From NCBI GenBank assembly GCA_036244855.1, contig BQKZ01003075.1:1-64000 (forward strand): a DNA stretch of 64,000 bases, written 5' to 3'. A program made the translations under genes and the position numbers. Positions 1-14,900 of the stretch are shown here, one piece after another. The notes below the pieces were generated by a model. The model was not told the DNA's origin, searched no databases, and saw only the letters and a list, made by a program, of their open reading frames with translations. Position 1 is the stretch's first letter, and every line of letters starts with the position of its first letter. The stretch is from Temnopleurus reevesii. Lineage: Eukaryota > Echinodermata > Echinoidea > Temnopleuroida > Temnopleuridae.

Positions 1-292
1 GTTCCAGTAGTAAATATGCTAAGTTGAATGTTTATTATGGTTGAATTTATTCAATTATATAAGAACTTTTGTATAAAAAAAGAATAGAAGAAAGAAATTC
101 ATCCAATTAACATATCAGATTTGGGATTAATACTTCCTCACACCAACCTCTTCAATACAGATTCATATAAAATGAATTAAGAAAGTGACAACTGAGCTCG
201 ACAATTCCACAAGCCCGTTAACAGCAAATACCAGTTTCCAAGGAAAGAGATAGTTAATAATATTCAGTAGAATATTTAGGATTCTTGCTCAC

Positions 293-391
293 CAAGTTCA
301 TCACAAGCTTCACCAGTAAATCCATCGAGGCAGATGCAGATTCCTTCTATACAGCGCCCTCCATTGACACAACGAGGAATGCAAGGGTAGG
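293..391 (-). CDS. Exon 65: EGF-like domain 24 (last exon in window)
   Basis: 99 nt with six cysteines: CVNGGRC, then CICLDGFTGEAC. Acceptor ATTTCAG, donor GTGAG, so the gene continues beyond the left edge. Confidence 0.87.
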
Positions 392-1998
392 CTGAAATGA
401 TAAGAACATTAGTTAGCCAATTTGAGGGTGCATTAGAAATAGGATTTCAAAAACAAATTCTTGAAAGAATTGAAAATTTGAACACTTGCTGAAGCCTTCC
501 TAGTTAGCTTAGCATAACGAATGAAATAATTGTCAAGATGCTATATAAGCGGCAAAACAGTGACTTCTTCTAGTATTTGGAAAAGGAAGGTTAGTGAATC
601 TCTTTTAATTATAGGGATAGTTTACCCCGGAATTTTCTTGCCTCCTTTAGAACTTAGATGACATTTCTTAATGAACAAACATGAATATTCCCAAAAAATG
701 TCAGGATGAGAGTTGTAAATCTGAAATCAATTTGTTGGCTCAGGGCAACGATCTCTTCCCCTGCAAATCGATATATTGAAATTCCCCGCCGGAGCCGTGA
801 CGTACTAGGAGATCAGTATAGGGCATGTGGCCAATTCGTGCAGCATTTGGCCACGCCATAGCCTGTCACTTAAACGATATTATCGGTTATTTTGGAACAT
901 CATGTTCTGCCAATTGATCAGAATTACAAATGGCGGTGGGCAGGGGCCAGATAACAAAAAAGGGTATAATTTCTTGACGGGTTTTTAGGTTTTTATGAAA
1001 TAAAGAGCAAAGTTCTCAGGAAGGATGGGACTATAAAATCTGCTATAATAAATACTTGAATGAACTATCCCTTTGACAAGATTGAGCCTCTCTGGAAAAG
1101 GGACTTTGTCCCCCATCTACTGACCAGTACTCAGCATACAAAGAGAGGGAGTAAAACACCAAAGGACTTCAATAGGCTTGAGAAAATCCTCAGGAGAGGA
1201 TGAAAGCTCGCGAAAAAATTAAAAGCTTGGTAGAAGTGTGTAACTTAACTTTATTTTGAATGTTAACTTTATTTAATGATACACAATGGACAAAAATCCT
1301 CTGTATCATATATTGTTTTCCAATAGTCAGTAGTATTACAGCTTAGTAATAATAATAATAATACACAACATTTATATAGCGCTTAATACGAAGTGTTTCT
1401 AAGCGCTCTGTGCATTATTACCCAGCTATAGTTTAAAATTCCAAATTTGAAAATAACTTACTGTTGTTGTAGATCGTAAGCGAGATAGACTGCTGAAGTG
1501 GTCCAGCATTACAGGTGTATGTTGCACTGTCTTGTACACTGACATTCATGATGCTTAGTTGAGTGATGAAACCAGACTTACGGGATGTGTAGATGTGATT
1601 TCCTTCTCCTAAAAAAATAAAATTTCTGTATTGTCATCATAATCATGAACATCATCATACGTCTCTTGCTCCTCCACATTATCGTCATCATCATCATAAT
1701 CATTTATTGTTTTCATTGTCATCATCCTGATCTTCCTCCTCCTCATCATCATTAACATTATCATTATCATCATCATTATCAGAATCATCACCACCACCAC
1801 CAGCAACAATAACATCATCACCACCATCATCATCATTATTAACACCATCATGGTTATCACCATCATCACCATCATCATCATACCAAAATGGTCATTACCA
1901 CCACCGCCACCACCACCAACATCATCATCACTATCACCATCATCACCACCACTAATTACCATCATCATCATCACCACCATATCATTACCACAACCACC

Positions 1999-2029
<31 letters not shown>

Positions 2030-5000
2030 CCACCATCATCATCATCATCACCACTATTACCATCACTAACATCATCACCATCACCACCATCACCACCACC
2101 ACCACCATCACTATCACCGTCATCACCAACATTATTAGTAAAACCACCACCATCATCATCATCATCATCACCACCACCACCACTATAACCACTACCATCA
2201 TCACCATCATCACTTCTCACCAAAGACTGATGACTGTATATACTGGTAATCTCCCTTCCTCCATCGTGGGTTCAGCGGGGCATCAAGTCCATTGGTGATA
2301 CACAAGAAGCTAACATTGCCTCCTTCGGTATATTCATTGTCTGGGTCCAGCTCAATACGTAGGTTGGCATCAATGCTCACTAACAAAGATTGATCATTAG
2401 AAGAGCATTTACTGCATATTCTTTGATTTACCATTTTTTAATAACTTTTTCGATTTGAATCATTGAATAATAGCAGCCATAGAGTGGAGGTTAAATATCA
2501 AAGTACCTTGAAGGTCTTTGAGTATCAAGACAACAAGTTAGTTGACTATTGTGTTAAGCTTGACAACTCAAGCCCCATTGCCTAAAGCAAACTGGCAATG
2601 TTAATTACAATGAATCTGTCCAATGTTCACAAATAAGGAGAGCAACATTGATAAAAAAACTCCTGAATCACAGTGTAACGTGTAGGACAAATGTAATATT
2701 CAAAGAGATCATTTTTCTTATATACCTATCTAGAATTTATGTTTTACATTTCTTACTAAGTTAAAATATTTCTAACACACATTTTATCTAATCCTTCATT
2801 GATTAACATGTATTTAGCATTTCAAGAAACAAGCCATTCGCATGAATGCATTTTGAAGAATTTTTTTTTTTATTTATATTTCTGCATAACTGAACATCAA
2901 TATATATGTCATCTATATATTGCAATAACCTGGAAGTACAATTGTCAGAATTCTTTACTACGTACTCAGAACAACAAATATTGTCCAGATTTATAGTGAT
3001 AATGGTAGGCAAAGAATTCCAACTTCCACTGTATATACAACAGCGCCCTGTTGTATAATGTGCCCTCTTTCGTCTAAAGTCAATATTCTAATGGCCTTTT
3101 TCATTCAATCCCATGTTACAGATATAATGCAATATTTAAGAAGTTGTAAAAGGTGACACCAAAACTAAATTGTTGGAATTCATACCAGTGAATTGACAGA
3201 GTTCTCCAGTGAAGTCTGGTTTACAGAAGCATTTGTTTTCCAGACAAGTTCCTCCATTATAGCAAGCCTGTCTGCTGTGACATCCTGGTACTGTATGAAG
3301 TAAAGGTCATAGGTCATATCATATGTATGTCTTATGCTCAGCCCCATATCTTGATACTCATGCTATTTCCATTCAAAAGATTATTGGGAATGTAAAGACA
3401 TTATAGGTTTGTCTGATTTATGGAAACATTTGCTTTCCAGACAAGTCCCTCCATTATAGAAAGCCTGTTTGCTGTGGCAGCCTGGCACTGTATAAAGTAT
3501 ATGTTGTAGGTCATATTATGCTTCATGCTCAGCCTCACATATTGATTTTAGTGTCATTTTCATCTCCATTTTAGTGGGCGCTTAAGGAGAACGGAAGTTT
3601 TTCTGGTTAACAGAAGCATTTGTTTTCCAGACAAGTCCCTCCATTATAACAAGTCTGTCTGCTGTGACATCCTGGCACTGTATAAAGTAAAGGTCATGGG
3701 TCATTTTCTGATTCATGCTTAGCCCCACATATTCATTTTCATGTCATTTCCCATCACAATTCTAGAGGAAAATTAATGAAAAAGGAGGTTTGGGTGACAA
3801 GGCCCTCCATTATAGCAGGCATGCCTGCAGTGACATCCTGGCATTTTATAAACGTCTTAGGTCAAATCTTAACTCCTGCTCAGCCCCACATATTGATTTT
3901 CATGTTATTGCTAATCACCATTGTAGTAGAAATGTAATGACCAACAAATTTTCTTTGCTTTACAGAAGCATTTGTTTTCCAGACAAGTCTCTCCATTGTA
4001 ACAAGCCTGTCTGCTATGACATCCTGGAACTGTATGTCTCATGCTCAGTCCCATGTTTTTCTTTTCATGTTATTTCCAAACACCATTTTAATGGGACTTG
4101 AAGTGACAGAGAAGGCTTGGGTGATTTATCTAAGATAGATTTTCCACAATATACCCCCATTATACAAAGTTTGTCTGTCTGTCATGGCATCCTAGTTCAG
4201 ATGAAAGATCATACGTCATATGTCATATGTGTCAAATGTCATATCTAATGTCTTATTCCTCAAGTGCATTATGTCATGTGCCATATGACATTTATTATAT
4301 GTCATATGCCACATGTCATATGTCCAGGGTCACATGTCATATGCTCAGCCCCATTTACTCATTTCAATGTAATTTCCTACTTCCATCTTTTGAGAATGTC
4401 AATATGATGTTTTCACTTACCTGTCATGTCGTTATGATGAAGAAAATTTTCATAAAATTATGTAATTTGCATGATTACAAAACATTCACGTAATAAATTG
4501 TTTGAACAAATGACCAGGAACGTGCACGACTCTACGCATAGTGACCCTTTCCTGCATTCAATGATATACAGTATGGCTGAGTTGGCATCTGAGGAAGGGT
4601 CACAAGTACTTGATTACCAAGATGAAATTATATCCTTGCAACTGACCATTAAAAATCGTAATTTTACAATTCTTCAGTGACATCAAGTTCAATATCTCAC
4701 AGAATACACAATACTGTTAAAGAGTTATATACAGCGTAAAAAAAAATAGAAATAAAGTATAAGAAACATGCATGACAGAAATATGATTTAGCTCATGCTA
4801 AATTGTTCACAGACACTGTTATGAGTATACATAGAATTTTATGTTAGAAAATGGCATGAAAACAGATTTGGTAATTAATTAAAAGGGTTAAATGTTAGTA
4901 TAATTTCATGCTGCTAAAGGTGTAAGACTAATAAAGAACAGAAGACATGCAAATGAAAAAAAAACAGGATTAGGAAAAATTCAGAAGGTCTATGAGGCTG

Positions 5001-8000
5001 AATTTGATATTTGGGGATTAATATAATCATAGAGTAGTAATTTCTTGAGTCAACTGAATTCCCCGTAGTGAATGGTCAGTATAATGTTTTACATATGTTT
5101 CACTTTATTTCATAATCTTAAAAATGCCTTAATATATATGAGGAGTAGTGGGAACACATGTTGTGATCATTTTGCTATGAATCTAATATAAAAGGTGCTT
5201 CTAAGTTCAAGTCAAACCTGTATAGGAACAAGATATGGAGCATGACAAATTGTTGGAATTTGAATCATTTTATGATTTATTATCAAAATGTGTAAATCAT
5301 TTTTTTTTAAATATCCTTCATAAAGTAATGTGTAATCACATGTTTCTTCAGGTATTCTGCTTCGCTAAGATACATGTAGCATGGATTATTCAAAATAATA
5401 ATTTCTGAATTAGTTTTACAAATGTCTTTACAATAGTGCTAATGATTTATGGAATGATTGGTATACATCAAAATTGCAAATGACAACTAATCATCAATGA
5501 ATGATTCAATGATAAATATATAACAATGAAAATAGTGTTGATAAATAGTGTGAAGTGCATATTTCAGATCACAATCTGAGAACAGTCTGGCTAAACAGAT
5601 GATATAATGATGACATGATACTAATAATGTAATGAACTGTTGACAAGTGCATCTAATTGAAGAATTGTAATTTCTCCATCATGATTGAAGATTACAAGTG
5701 GCATCTAAAATTGATAAAGGAAAGGTGCAAATAATGAAAACAACTGTGAAGTATATTGTCAAAATGAAATTGGCAATTTGATAACTTGTCATGTGAGCAC
5801 ATATTTTGCGGGAATTAGGGTGCATGTGGGTAATGCTAAGAGTAATGGTTTCTTTGTGATAAATTTAAGTGTGTGATAGGTGCAGGGACCGAAATGGGTG
5901 ATTTTTCATTCCGCTTTTTTGAAGGGGTATATTCTATACCTGGTTGATTGCATGTTTCTCCCGTGTGAGACTCTGGGCACTCACAGCGGCCCTCTTGGCA
6001 GACACCTCCATTCAAACATGGGGGTGTGCAGTGTAAGGCTATCAGAGGGACAGAAATAGGCATCCAAAATAGAGATAGAAAGAATCAAAATCAATAGTAC
6101 ATTCCAGAAGAATAAAAGATTAAGAAGGGTTTTGAAGGTTAGTTCAGAGGAGACAAATAAAGAAATCAACATTCACAACAAATATTTTTAATAATGTGGG
6201 AATTATTCACTCCGTCATCAAACTAATCATGAAAATACATAAAAACAGAAGAAAATCCAAGCATTTTAATTCGCTAGAAACCATTTTTTGTACAGATATT
6301 TTACTTAAACATTTCCTCAAATCGGTGAGTATTTTCTTCTTTTTTTCAAATACTTAATTTACACACAAACATGAACAATTCTGGGAGTTTAATAAGCATT
6401 GGCAAATGTAGCTGGTTCTCATAATAATAATTCTAATTCATAAAACTATCTTCAAAACATTGCAATGCAAATGTTATGAGCAAAAATTAAACAAACATTT
6501 GAACAAAAGCAAATTACAGCCTATACTACACAACTGCAAATATATAAGAACAATTTACACAAACATAAAAACTGACACAACAAGCAAGGCACAGGTAATA
6601 AAACAATCTTACATCTATATCCATTTTTAATTTCAGGACCATGAATATCTATCAAAACGTGATCTTTTGGGGTTTAAAGTAGGACAACATTGAATGAGCA
6701 TACCAAGGGATGTTTTAATTTAAGGTAGGTTAAATAATTTAGAGACATACATAGGGTACTTGAATGTTTCCAGGTGTAAATATTTTGGAAACATACTTAC
6801 AGGTCTTGAAGACTTTGAGGGGTAAATAGTTTAAAAACATACCCAGATGCCTTAACGGTTATGAAGAGTAAATAGTTAGGAAACATACCAAGAAACCTAA
6901 AAAAGTTGAGGGGTAAATAATTTGGAAACACACCCACAGTCCTTGAAGGCTTTAAGGGATAATGGTTCGGAAATAAACCTTATGGCCTTGAATGTTTTCA
7001 GGGGTTAATAGTTTGGACACAAACTCAGAAGCCTTGAGCATTTTGAGGGGTAAATAGTTAGAAAACATACCCAGAGCCCTCGAGGGTTTTGAGGGGAAAA
7101 TTTATACCCAGAGTCCTCGAAGATTTACGAGTGGTAAATTAATTTGAAAATATACCAAGATAACTTATGATGGTTTAGAAACATACCCACATGCCTCGAA
7201 ATTTTAAGAAGAGTAATTTATTTTGCATTTCCAAAGGCCTTAAAACAGTTTAGAGGGTATAATATTCATGAAACATACCCAGAGAGAGATTGAAGACACC
7301 TGCGATCGGTCCAGCGGTACAGATGTAGAGGCCAGCTTGTTCACTAGTGATGCTATCTAGGTGAAGGGTTGTAGAGTTTGACCCTTCAAACTCAACATGT
7401 ATATGGTCAGATCCACCTGAATATATCAACAATGACACTCTAGCTAAACATGGATGGCTACAGAATAAATTAGTCCTAAATTGTTGGCACATGTGGTCTA
7501 GGGTCACAATTTTCATATATTTGAGAAAATGCTTAAGTCTAAATAAATGGTGAATATAAAGAAGTATAGAACTCAATATCTCGATTTGAAGAAAAAAAAA
7601 TATTGAACAAAATTCAACAACTTAGAAATGGGCATTTGGTGTATTTTCATTGACATGAGGATATTTTGCACTTTGAAAATGAAGATATGTGGGTTCTTGA
7701 AAGGAATGTAAATCTATGTGACTATATCCACAAGTTAATCTACATATATGAAAGCTAAACACATGAAAGAGATAATTTCACGTACATGTACTATAGATGC
7801 TGCTGTAAAACATTGCCAATGCTAAAGAATTACAACAGGCATTATGTTAGCTAAAATAGAAGAAACAGCTAATCATATACAAATTACACCCAGTAACACA
7901 GAAAAACAGAGACTCTAAGATTAAACGTTCACTACAACTATTGTATGCAAGTCATTATTGTGTCAATGAAATATCAACAAACTATAAAGTAAACTGGTTA

Positions 8001-8786
8001 TGATCATCTTTATTCTACAATCTGCAGATTTAAAGTTATCATTATAATGCAAATCTAAGTTATCTTGAATATTCACTGCTAAAGTAATCAATATGACTAT
8101 CGAAAATGGTGACCGCCTCTAAAGCCATCACTATACAAATACTATCTCGACCCGTATCACCACAAACACTTTAACCATTATCACCACAATCACCATCATC
8201 ACCAACCAGACCTCAACTACCAATTGCAATCACTAACTACATCATGCCCTGCTGGTAGTATTTCCTAAGCAAGATGTCCTGTCTGTCAAATTTATTTGAC
8301 AAGAGACAAATTTAGCTTTGTCATCCACTCTCACAATCAACACCAGCAACACCAACATCATGCTCACACCCATAACCCTTAACACAACCAATTACATACC
8401 ATGTCCGGCAGGTGCAATCTCTTGACCAAGTGGTCCAATCCAGACAGGTCTGCTGACTTCCACTGGGCCATTGACCTCACAGGAAACACTGTAGCTTTGG
8501 CCTGCAGAAGGAGGCTCATCATAATCCGTGTTGAACTCCATACTGAAGTCCCTCTCATCTGAAAGGAAAGGAATGGAGGTAGGAACAAGAATATGTGTCT
8601 CAAAAACATCATGAATATATTCTCTCCATTTGATATTGATTCATCATTATTCTAACATCGATATGACAACCATATCAGCATCATCCTCATGATCCTCATC
8701 AGCAGCACCATCATGACCACCAATATCATTATCATCATCACAATCACTAACATCATCAGCAGCACCCCCATTATCATTATCATCAT

Positions 8787-8817
<31 letters not shown>

Positions 8818-8920
8818 ACATCATCACCACCACCATCATTATCATTATCACCATCACAATCAACATCATCATCATCATCATCATCACCATCATCACCATC
8901 ATCATCATCATCATCATCAT

Positions 8921-8964
<44 letters not shown>

Positions 8965-11900
8965 CCATCAACATCAACATCATTATCATCATCATCATCA
9001 TCATTATCATCATCACCATCAACATCAACATCATTATCATCATCAACATCATTATCATCATCATCATCGTCATCATAATCATCATCACCATCAACACCGT
9101 CAATTCTATTGTCCCTATCATTATACTGCTAAAAATTACCCAAAGCTTCTAAACATAATAATGTAAATAAAACATTACTAACTACTCCTGATATCATCCT
9201 GACATAAAAAATATCATGATCTAAACATCTCTGGTCGGAACATTTGCAAGAAGAGAAAAAGGATGTACCCAATACATTTTTTATCAACTTGCTCAACATC
9301 TCAGGAAGATAAGCAAAGGTGTTTGGCATTAATACTTACATGAGAACTCGCAACGAGGTCCTGTGAACTTTTCAACACATTGACAGATACCATCCACGCA
9401 AGACCCTCCATTCATACACTCCGGAAGGCAGCGAGGAACTACATAGATATAAAAAATATATTGCAACTCATTAACAGAACTGCAAATCTTATGGCGTATA
9501 GATCAGATGTCTTACATGTATCATGCATGTTCATAGCTCCTCCCATAGTTCAACTGTTTTCAATATCATAGCAAATAGATACTCTAGAATATTATATCTA
9601 GCAGAGTATATGAAGTAATATCTAGTTTACAATGGAAAGAAATTGCACTTTTCACTGAATGGAAGACTGGTACAGAGACCAATATATTGTATAATATGCT
9701 TTGAGAATAATAAAAACTACTTTTAATTGAGGAGTACTTGGTCATAAAAAAGTAATTATTCAATCAGACTTCTAGGCTTTATTTTGCTTTCTAGAGAAAC
9801 ACAAATTTTTGTACAATGCACATGGATATTAATGTAAGATTTCAAAGTCATGAAAATACAGGTGTTACAATCTCATGTGCTTACACAATTTCAATTTGCA
9901 ATCACTTTTATTCAAATGATAGCAAATGAAAGGGACAAGACACAAAATATGTCGCATAAACATTTTTGCAAACAGTATATTGAGAGACCGAAGAGTATGA
10001 ATCCCCTGTCTTGATAAAAATCTATGTTTGACAGTAACAATAACAATCATGGTAGAAGTATTGGAAAAATATGCATTCAAAATAAAGACAATGGTCATAA
10101 TATTACTCACTGAATATGTTGACAATAACAGTATCCCTTTTCGGCTCAGCAGCACATGTGTATATACCAGAGTCTTGTTCTGAGATATCGCTTAGTACCA
10201 GTCTTGATTGGGTAGGTGATATAACCCTTACTAACTGGCCAGCCAAGTCCACATCTATATCGCATCAAGGATGAAAGATTCAGTGTCAGTGGGAACAAAA
10301 ATTTATAGAAATAAAACTTATTCTAAATTTGCGTGAAAGATGATTCATTCAGGATGGTAAAATGATCCAATGGAAGCTCAAGTTATTTAATCTAGAATTC
10401 GTTTTTTAAGTTAAAAACAATTTAAGTACTGGAAAATGGGGAGAACAGGAATGCCACAATCATAAGGGGCTAAACTTGCACAGTGTATTTAGATATGCTT
10501 GTATCATTTTTGCTTTCACATTTTCTTTATTTTTGTATGTATATTGACCCATTTATCCAATAATAGGGTCCAAAGAGTAGTCTAACTCATCAAAATAGAA
10601 TCTTTAATGGTCTAAATTTTGTCCCTGATCACCCCAGCATCCCTGCTCACAACATTTCACAAATTGTTTCCCTTTTTCAAATCAATAGCTTCTTTGAACA
10701 TAAAAAAATTGACAGACCGCTATTACTTTAAAATAGACATAGTCCTTGATGAACTTCACCTGAACACTTATCTCATGAATCATCTCTAAAATGCATGATG
10801 ATGATAATTGGAGATGTTTTTCACCCAGAAGATAAACAACCAGTAAAGCAGAAAATTGTTTATAGCATTTTTTTGTATCGTGAGGAGACATGATTATGCT
10901 TCAAAGTGCACTATTGTTAAAGTGATATGGTCTGCCAGCCATACACATATCAAAAATATTTTTTGGTAAATGTTTGATTTTTATAAATATTTTAGAGTAG
11001 TCCCACTTGCTGCCAAGTAAATTGATTTAAATCTCTGATCAGTGCAAAATCAAGGCCGTTATTGTCTGAGAGATAATTTTGCAATATTCACATTTCATAC
11101 ATACCTGTATAGTGATATTTCATAAAATTAAAAAAAAATATTCTAAAGGTTGATTAATAGTGATACACAGCATGAACAACATACACAACGTATTCAGCTC
11201 GATCCATTTCGCCTCAATATGAGGTCGTCATTTTCACTGTTGTGAATATGCAAATGTTATATCCTACCAAACAAGAAACCAATAAATACTACTTCATGTA
11301 ACAGACGTAATAAAAGTTACAGCAAAGTGAAAGAGAAGAGTAAGCGTTAGATAGAGTGTAACATTACAAGATTCTGTACATGAAGCATCAGTAGATTCTG
11401 CAACCATGTTATGCAGATGATTGAAGCAAATGTCATTCCACAAATAATGCATGTGAATATGATGTTATGCCATAGGGCAAATCCATTTAATATTTTATAC
11501 CCCTATGAAACAGAAACCCTATGGTCAAATTATAATATTTTGCACACTTTCTGTAAATGTCTGACCTTGAAAATTACATAATATTTCAATGAACTAATAG
11601 AGATTACTTCAAAGTCCTTTTGTATTGGGGTTATTCTTCCAGAGATGTCAAACATTCTAAACTTTGCATGAGGTAAAAATTAAAATGTGAATAATCCAAG
11701 AGCTGAACAAAAGTGAAAGAAAACAATAACCTTACTCAGTCTGAGCTTTTCACTTAAAATGAATGCATTGAACTTGTTTGGAAATGCACCTCATGCATAT
11801 TAAGTAACTGTAGGCATCACTATACTTCTGATGTCAATCAATAGAATATCTGAAAAGCTATATCAATTTTCTAAACTTTTGTCAATAAAATATAATTTTT

Positions 11901-14900
11901 CCTCCTGGATAAAAAAAAAATGAAGATAGAGTTGTTAGTGTGCTGCAATAGAAGAGAAAGCAGATTAATGAGATATAACAAAACATTTATGAACTTGAAA
12001 TTCTCCATTCAAGACATGCCACTGGTTCCATTCGACATTACCTTTGAAAATAAACATTTTTATTAGAGATACATAAAAGACTTTGTGGTGAGGGTCACAT
12101 TTAGATTCAGATTGCAATTAGCAACGTTTAACTTAACCCAGGTCTAAGTCGTTGTTGTTTAGACCTTTGCACTGCCAAAAGAAGGGACAAAGGACTAGGA
12201 CAAAATAAACAACTTCATTCAAGCCTTCAAAATAGCTTCATATGCACAGAAGAAAGAAGTTTCCTGCCTATTCCCCCCAGAAAGGTGCGACATCGGTTCA
12301 ACATTTCTCTGCAGAATAAGAGGGAAGTACTTTTTTGAGTGCTTCTAGCTACTGTGAAAATTCCCATGGGAATTATTGACTTTGTCCAAGGCCATTTTTG
12401 CTTCTGTCCACAGTGTTGGTTAAACTTTTCTATAGAACTGGGATGAATAACAACAGCTTTGTCTGGGGTAAAGTTATACCTTGCTATCAGAATAAAGGCC
12501 AACAAGTTTTCTATAATTATGTTCCCAAAGTTAAATACATCATATTGCACTAAAATGCACAGGAAAAAGCGTTAATATTCCTCAGATTATGCACGTTAGA
12601 ACAGCTGCACTGATAAGACTTCAGGTTAGAATTTCACCATTTCATATCAGCAGGAAAGCAGAACAACGCTTTTCATACATCATACATTAAATATATAACT
12701 GAAGGTTGGGAAAACCAAAAATGGGGTCTGTTTCACCCATCATGTCCCATTCATTACACAAAACGCTATGGAATTGTACCTGGATTTTTGTTGCAACCTG
12801 CTCACATGGAAACTGGTCAAATTTAACCTGAAGGTTTATCAGTGTGGAACCATGCAAAATTGCAATGGTATTTTACAAAAGCGAGCGAAAGTCTGACTGC
12901 TGGCTAAAAAGGGAAGGATTTTACCTGAGGCAGATTCCGTTCCAGCTAAATCTTGGTCTTTACGGTGTAAAGGTAAGGGGAAAATCAAGATGAACGGGGA
13001 AAACAAAATGAGGTTAGAAATCGGGTTTATGAGTTTACGGTAGGATAATCGGGGAAGATGAAATGAAAGAGCAGTTGTCAAAAAAAAAATCTTCAAGAAT
13101 GGGTGATACACGTATTGCAATTACTCTCTAATGCACAAAATGATCATTCATTTGGAAGTAATGAAGGATAATGAAGTGATATTTTTTGATGATATAGACA
13201 AGGAGTACATAAAAATAACATAATACCTTGATAATAAGAACATCCCATCCCCTAAAAATATATGTAGATTAACCATTCAACATCGGTGAAACAAGCAGCT
13301 TGCTTTCACTTACATAACATGCAGACACCAACTAGTGTGCAAATTTATGACTATATATCACAAACAGATGACAAGATTTATTGTAATGACAAGATAATGG
13401 GAATAAATAATTCTCTGATTGAATTTTTCATTTTTCTGCAAGTGCATATGAAATATAACATAAGTACAAACATCTGGGTGTATACAACATCTAGGTTCTT
13501 ATAGCTAATAAAAGTGTAAAAGCTTGCATTCTGCACTATGGAATTTACCTGAGGAGCTGAGGGAGTTTTCTGCAAACTCATTGTCTATCACAATTATCAG
13601 GTGATGCACATGAGGGTCAAAGGTCAAAGATGAAGATTGTGTAATGGCAATGGTGAGGGTTGCCCAGAGGGAGGGGTTTCAGATGATGGAAGAGCAGCAA
13701 AGAAATCAAGAAATTATTTTTTTTAATGGTGGAAAAGGTGATTCAAATCAATTAAAAAGTGATAAGACACAACAAAGTGAACAAAGAAAATCATGTAAAA
13801 ATGAGAGGGTAATGTATGGATCACAAGCAAAATCTAAAAAAAAAACGTTTGCTTTTTGTAGGGTGCAATGAGCATATATTTTGGAAGGAATGATCTTTGA
13901 TGGTGGTGTTGGGATTGTCTTTTTGCATTCATTGTTGCAGAGAACAAGATATTATCTTTCGAGCCAATAAAATGCAGTAATTAAACCACATTTATTCAAA
14001 TGGAAATATGTTTGATGAAAAGAAGTACAAAGAAAAGAAGAAAAAAACATGGTTCAGCTTTGTAACAAACATAGAATATATACAATTAAGAAACAATAGT
14101 TCAATAATTATGCAATAATTGAAGCACATCTTTTGTATCAATTACAATAGCATAAACAAAAAAAGGGAAAATAATCCTTGATTAGAATTATTGAATCTGG
14201 TAAACCATTTAAAAACTTCTCAGCACACTGCATGCACAAAAAATGATGAAACACAAAAATGAACACTGCAAAATATATCCAAGCACTCATGAATCGCCAC
14301 TTTCTGTGATCCCACAGTGCATCACTCTGGGTCCTATACTATTCTACACTTCATCATTCACTTTATGTACAATGAATAATTACCTGCTCTACTGGGTGAG
14401 ATGACATTACCATTCTGGTCATACCAGATAGGAAGTGGTGCGTCTGGGCCTTCCGTCTCGCAGAGGAAACTAACGCTGTCACCAATAGAGGGTGTAATGT
14501 CCTGGTCCGGTGTTATTGTGACGTTGTAGAACACTTCAACTGAAAGATAACAATATTTCAAATGAGCATGGATTGTCACTAGTGTACTTTGGTAAATATA
14601 TCTCAGTCAAGTTATTGACCACTTAAAAAAAAAATCTATTTTACCCTTTATTTAATCTATGTTATATTAGTATGATGGGTATGAAGGAATTAATTGGGAA
14701 CCAGATCCCTTTACGTGAGGATTTTTTAAAGAAACCAGATAATTTTAAGTTAGCAATTTATTGGAACCAGATTATTTTAGGTGAGTCAACTGATTGAGAC
14801 TTCCCCAAGTAATTCACTTATTTTATCAAATGAATCAAGGCTAAATGATGATGGAGAAAATGAAATGCATTTGCTATTACACGAGCCATGTTAGAAAAAC

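Noticed and set aside
1609..2298. Open frames rich in Thr/Ile/His, Asp/Gly, Met/Val or Ser/Pro
   Set aside because: They are translations of a trinucleotide microsatellite in all frames and lie in an intron.
4227..4493. Plus-strand frame rich in Cys/His/Met/Ser
   Set aside because: It reads through the ATGTCATATG simple repeat.
8379..8612. The start-codon frame across exon 59
   Set aside because: It is a shadow frame; the spliced frame gives the Ig Cys and Trp pattern.
8689..9121. Ser-rich and Met-rich open frames
   Set aside because: Same reason: a (CAT/CAC)n repeat.
12227..13120. Minus-strand open frames of about 100 codons in the 4.1 kb intron
   Set aside because: No motif, no splice support and no similarity to the surrounding EGF/Ig pattern.
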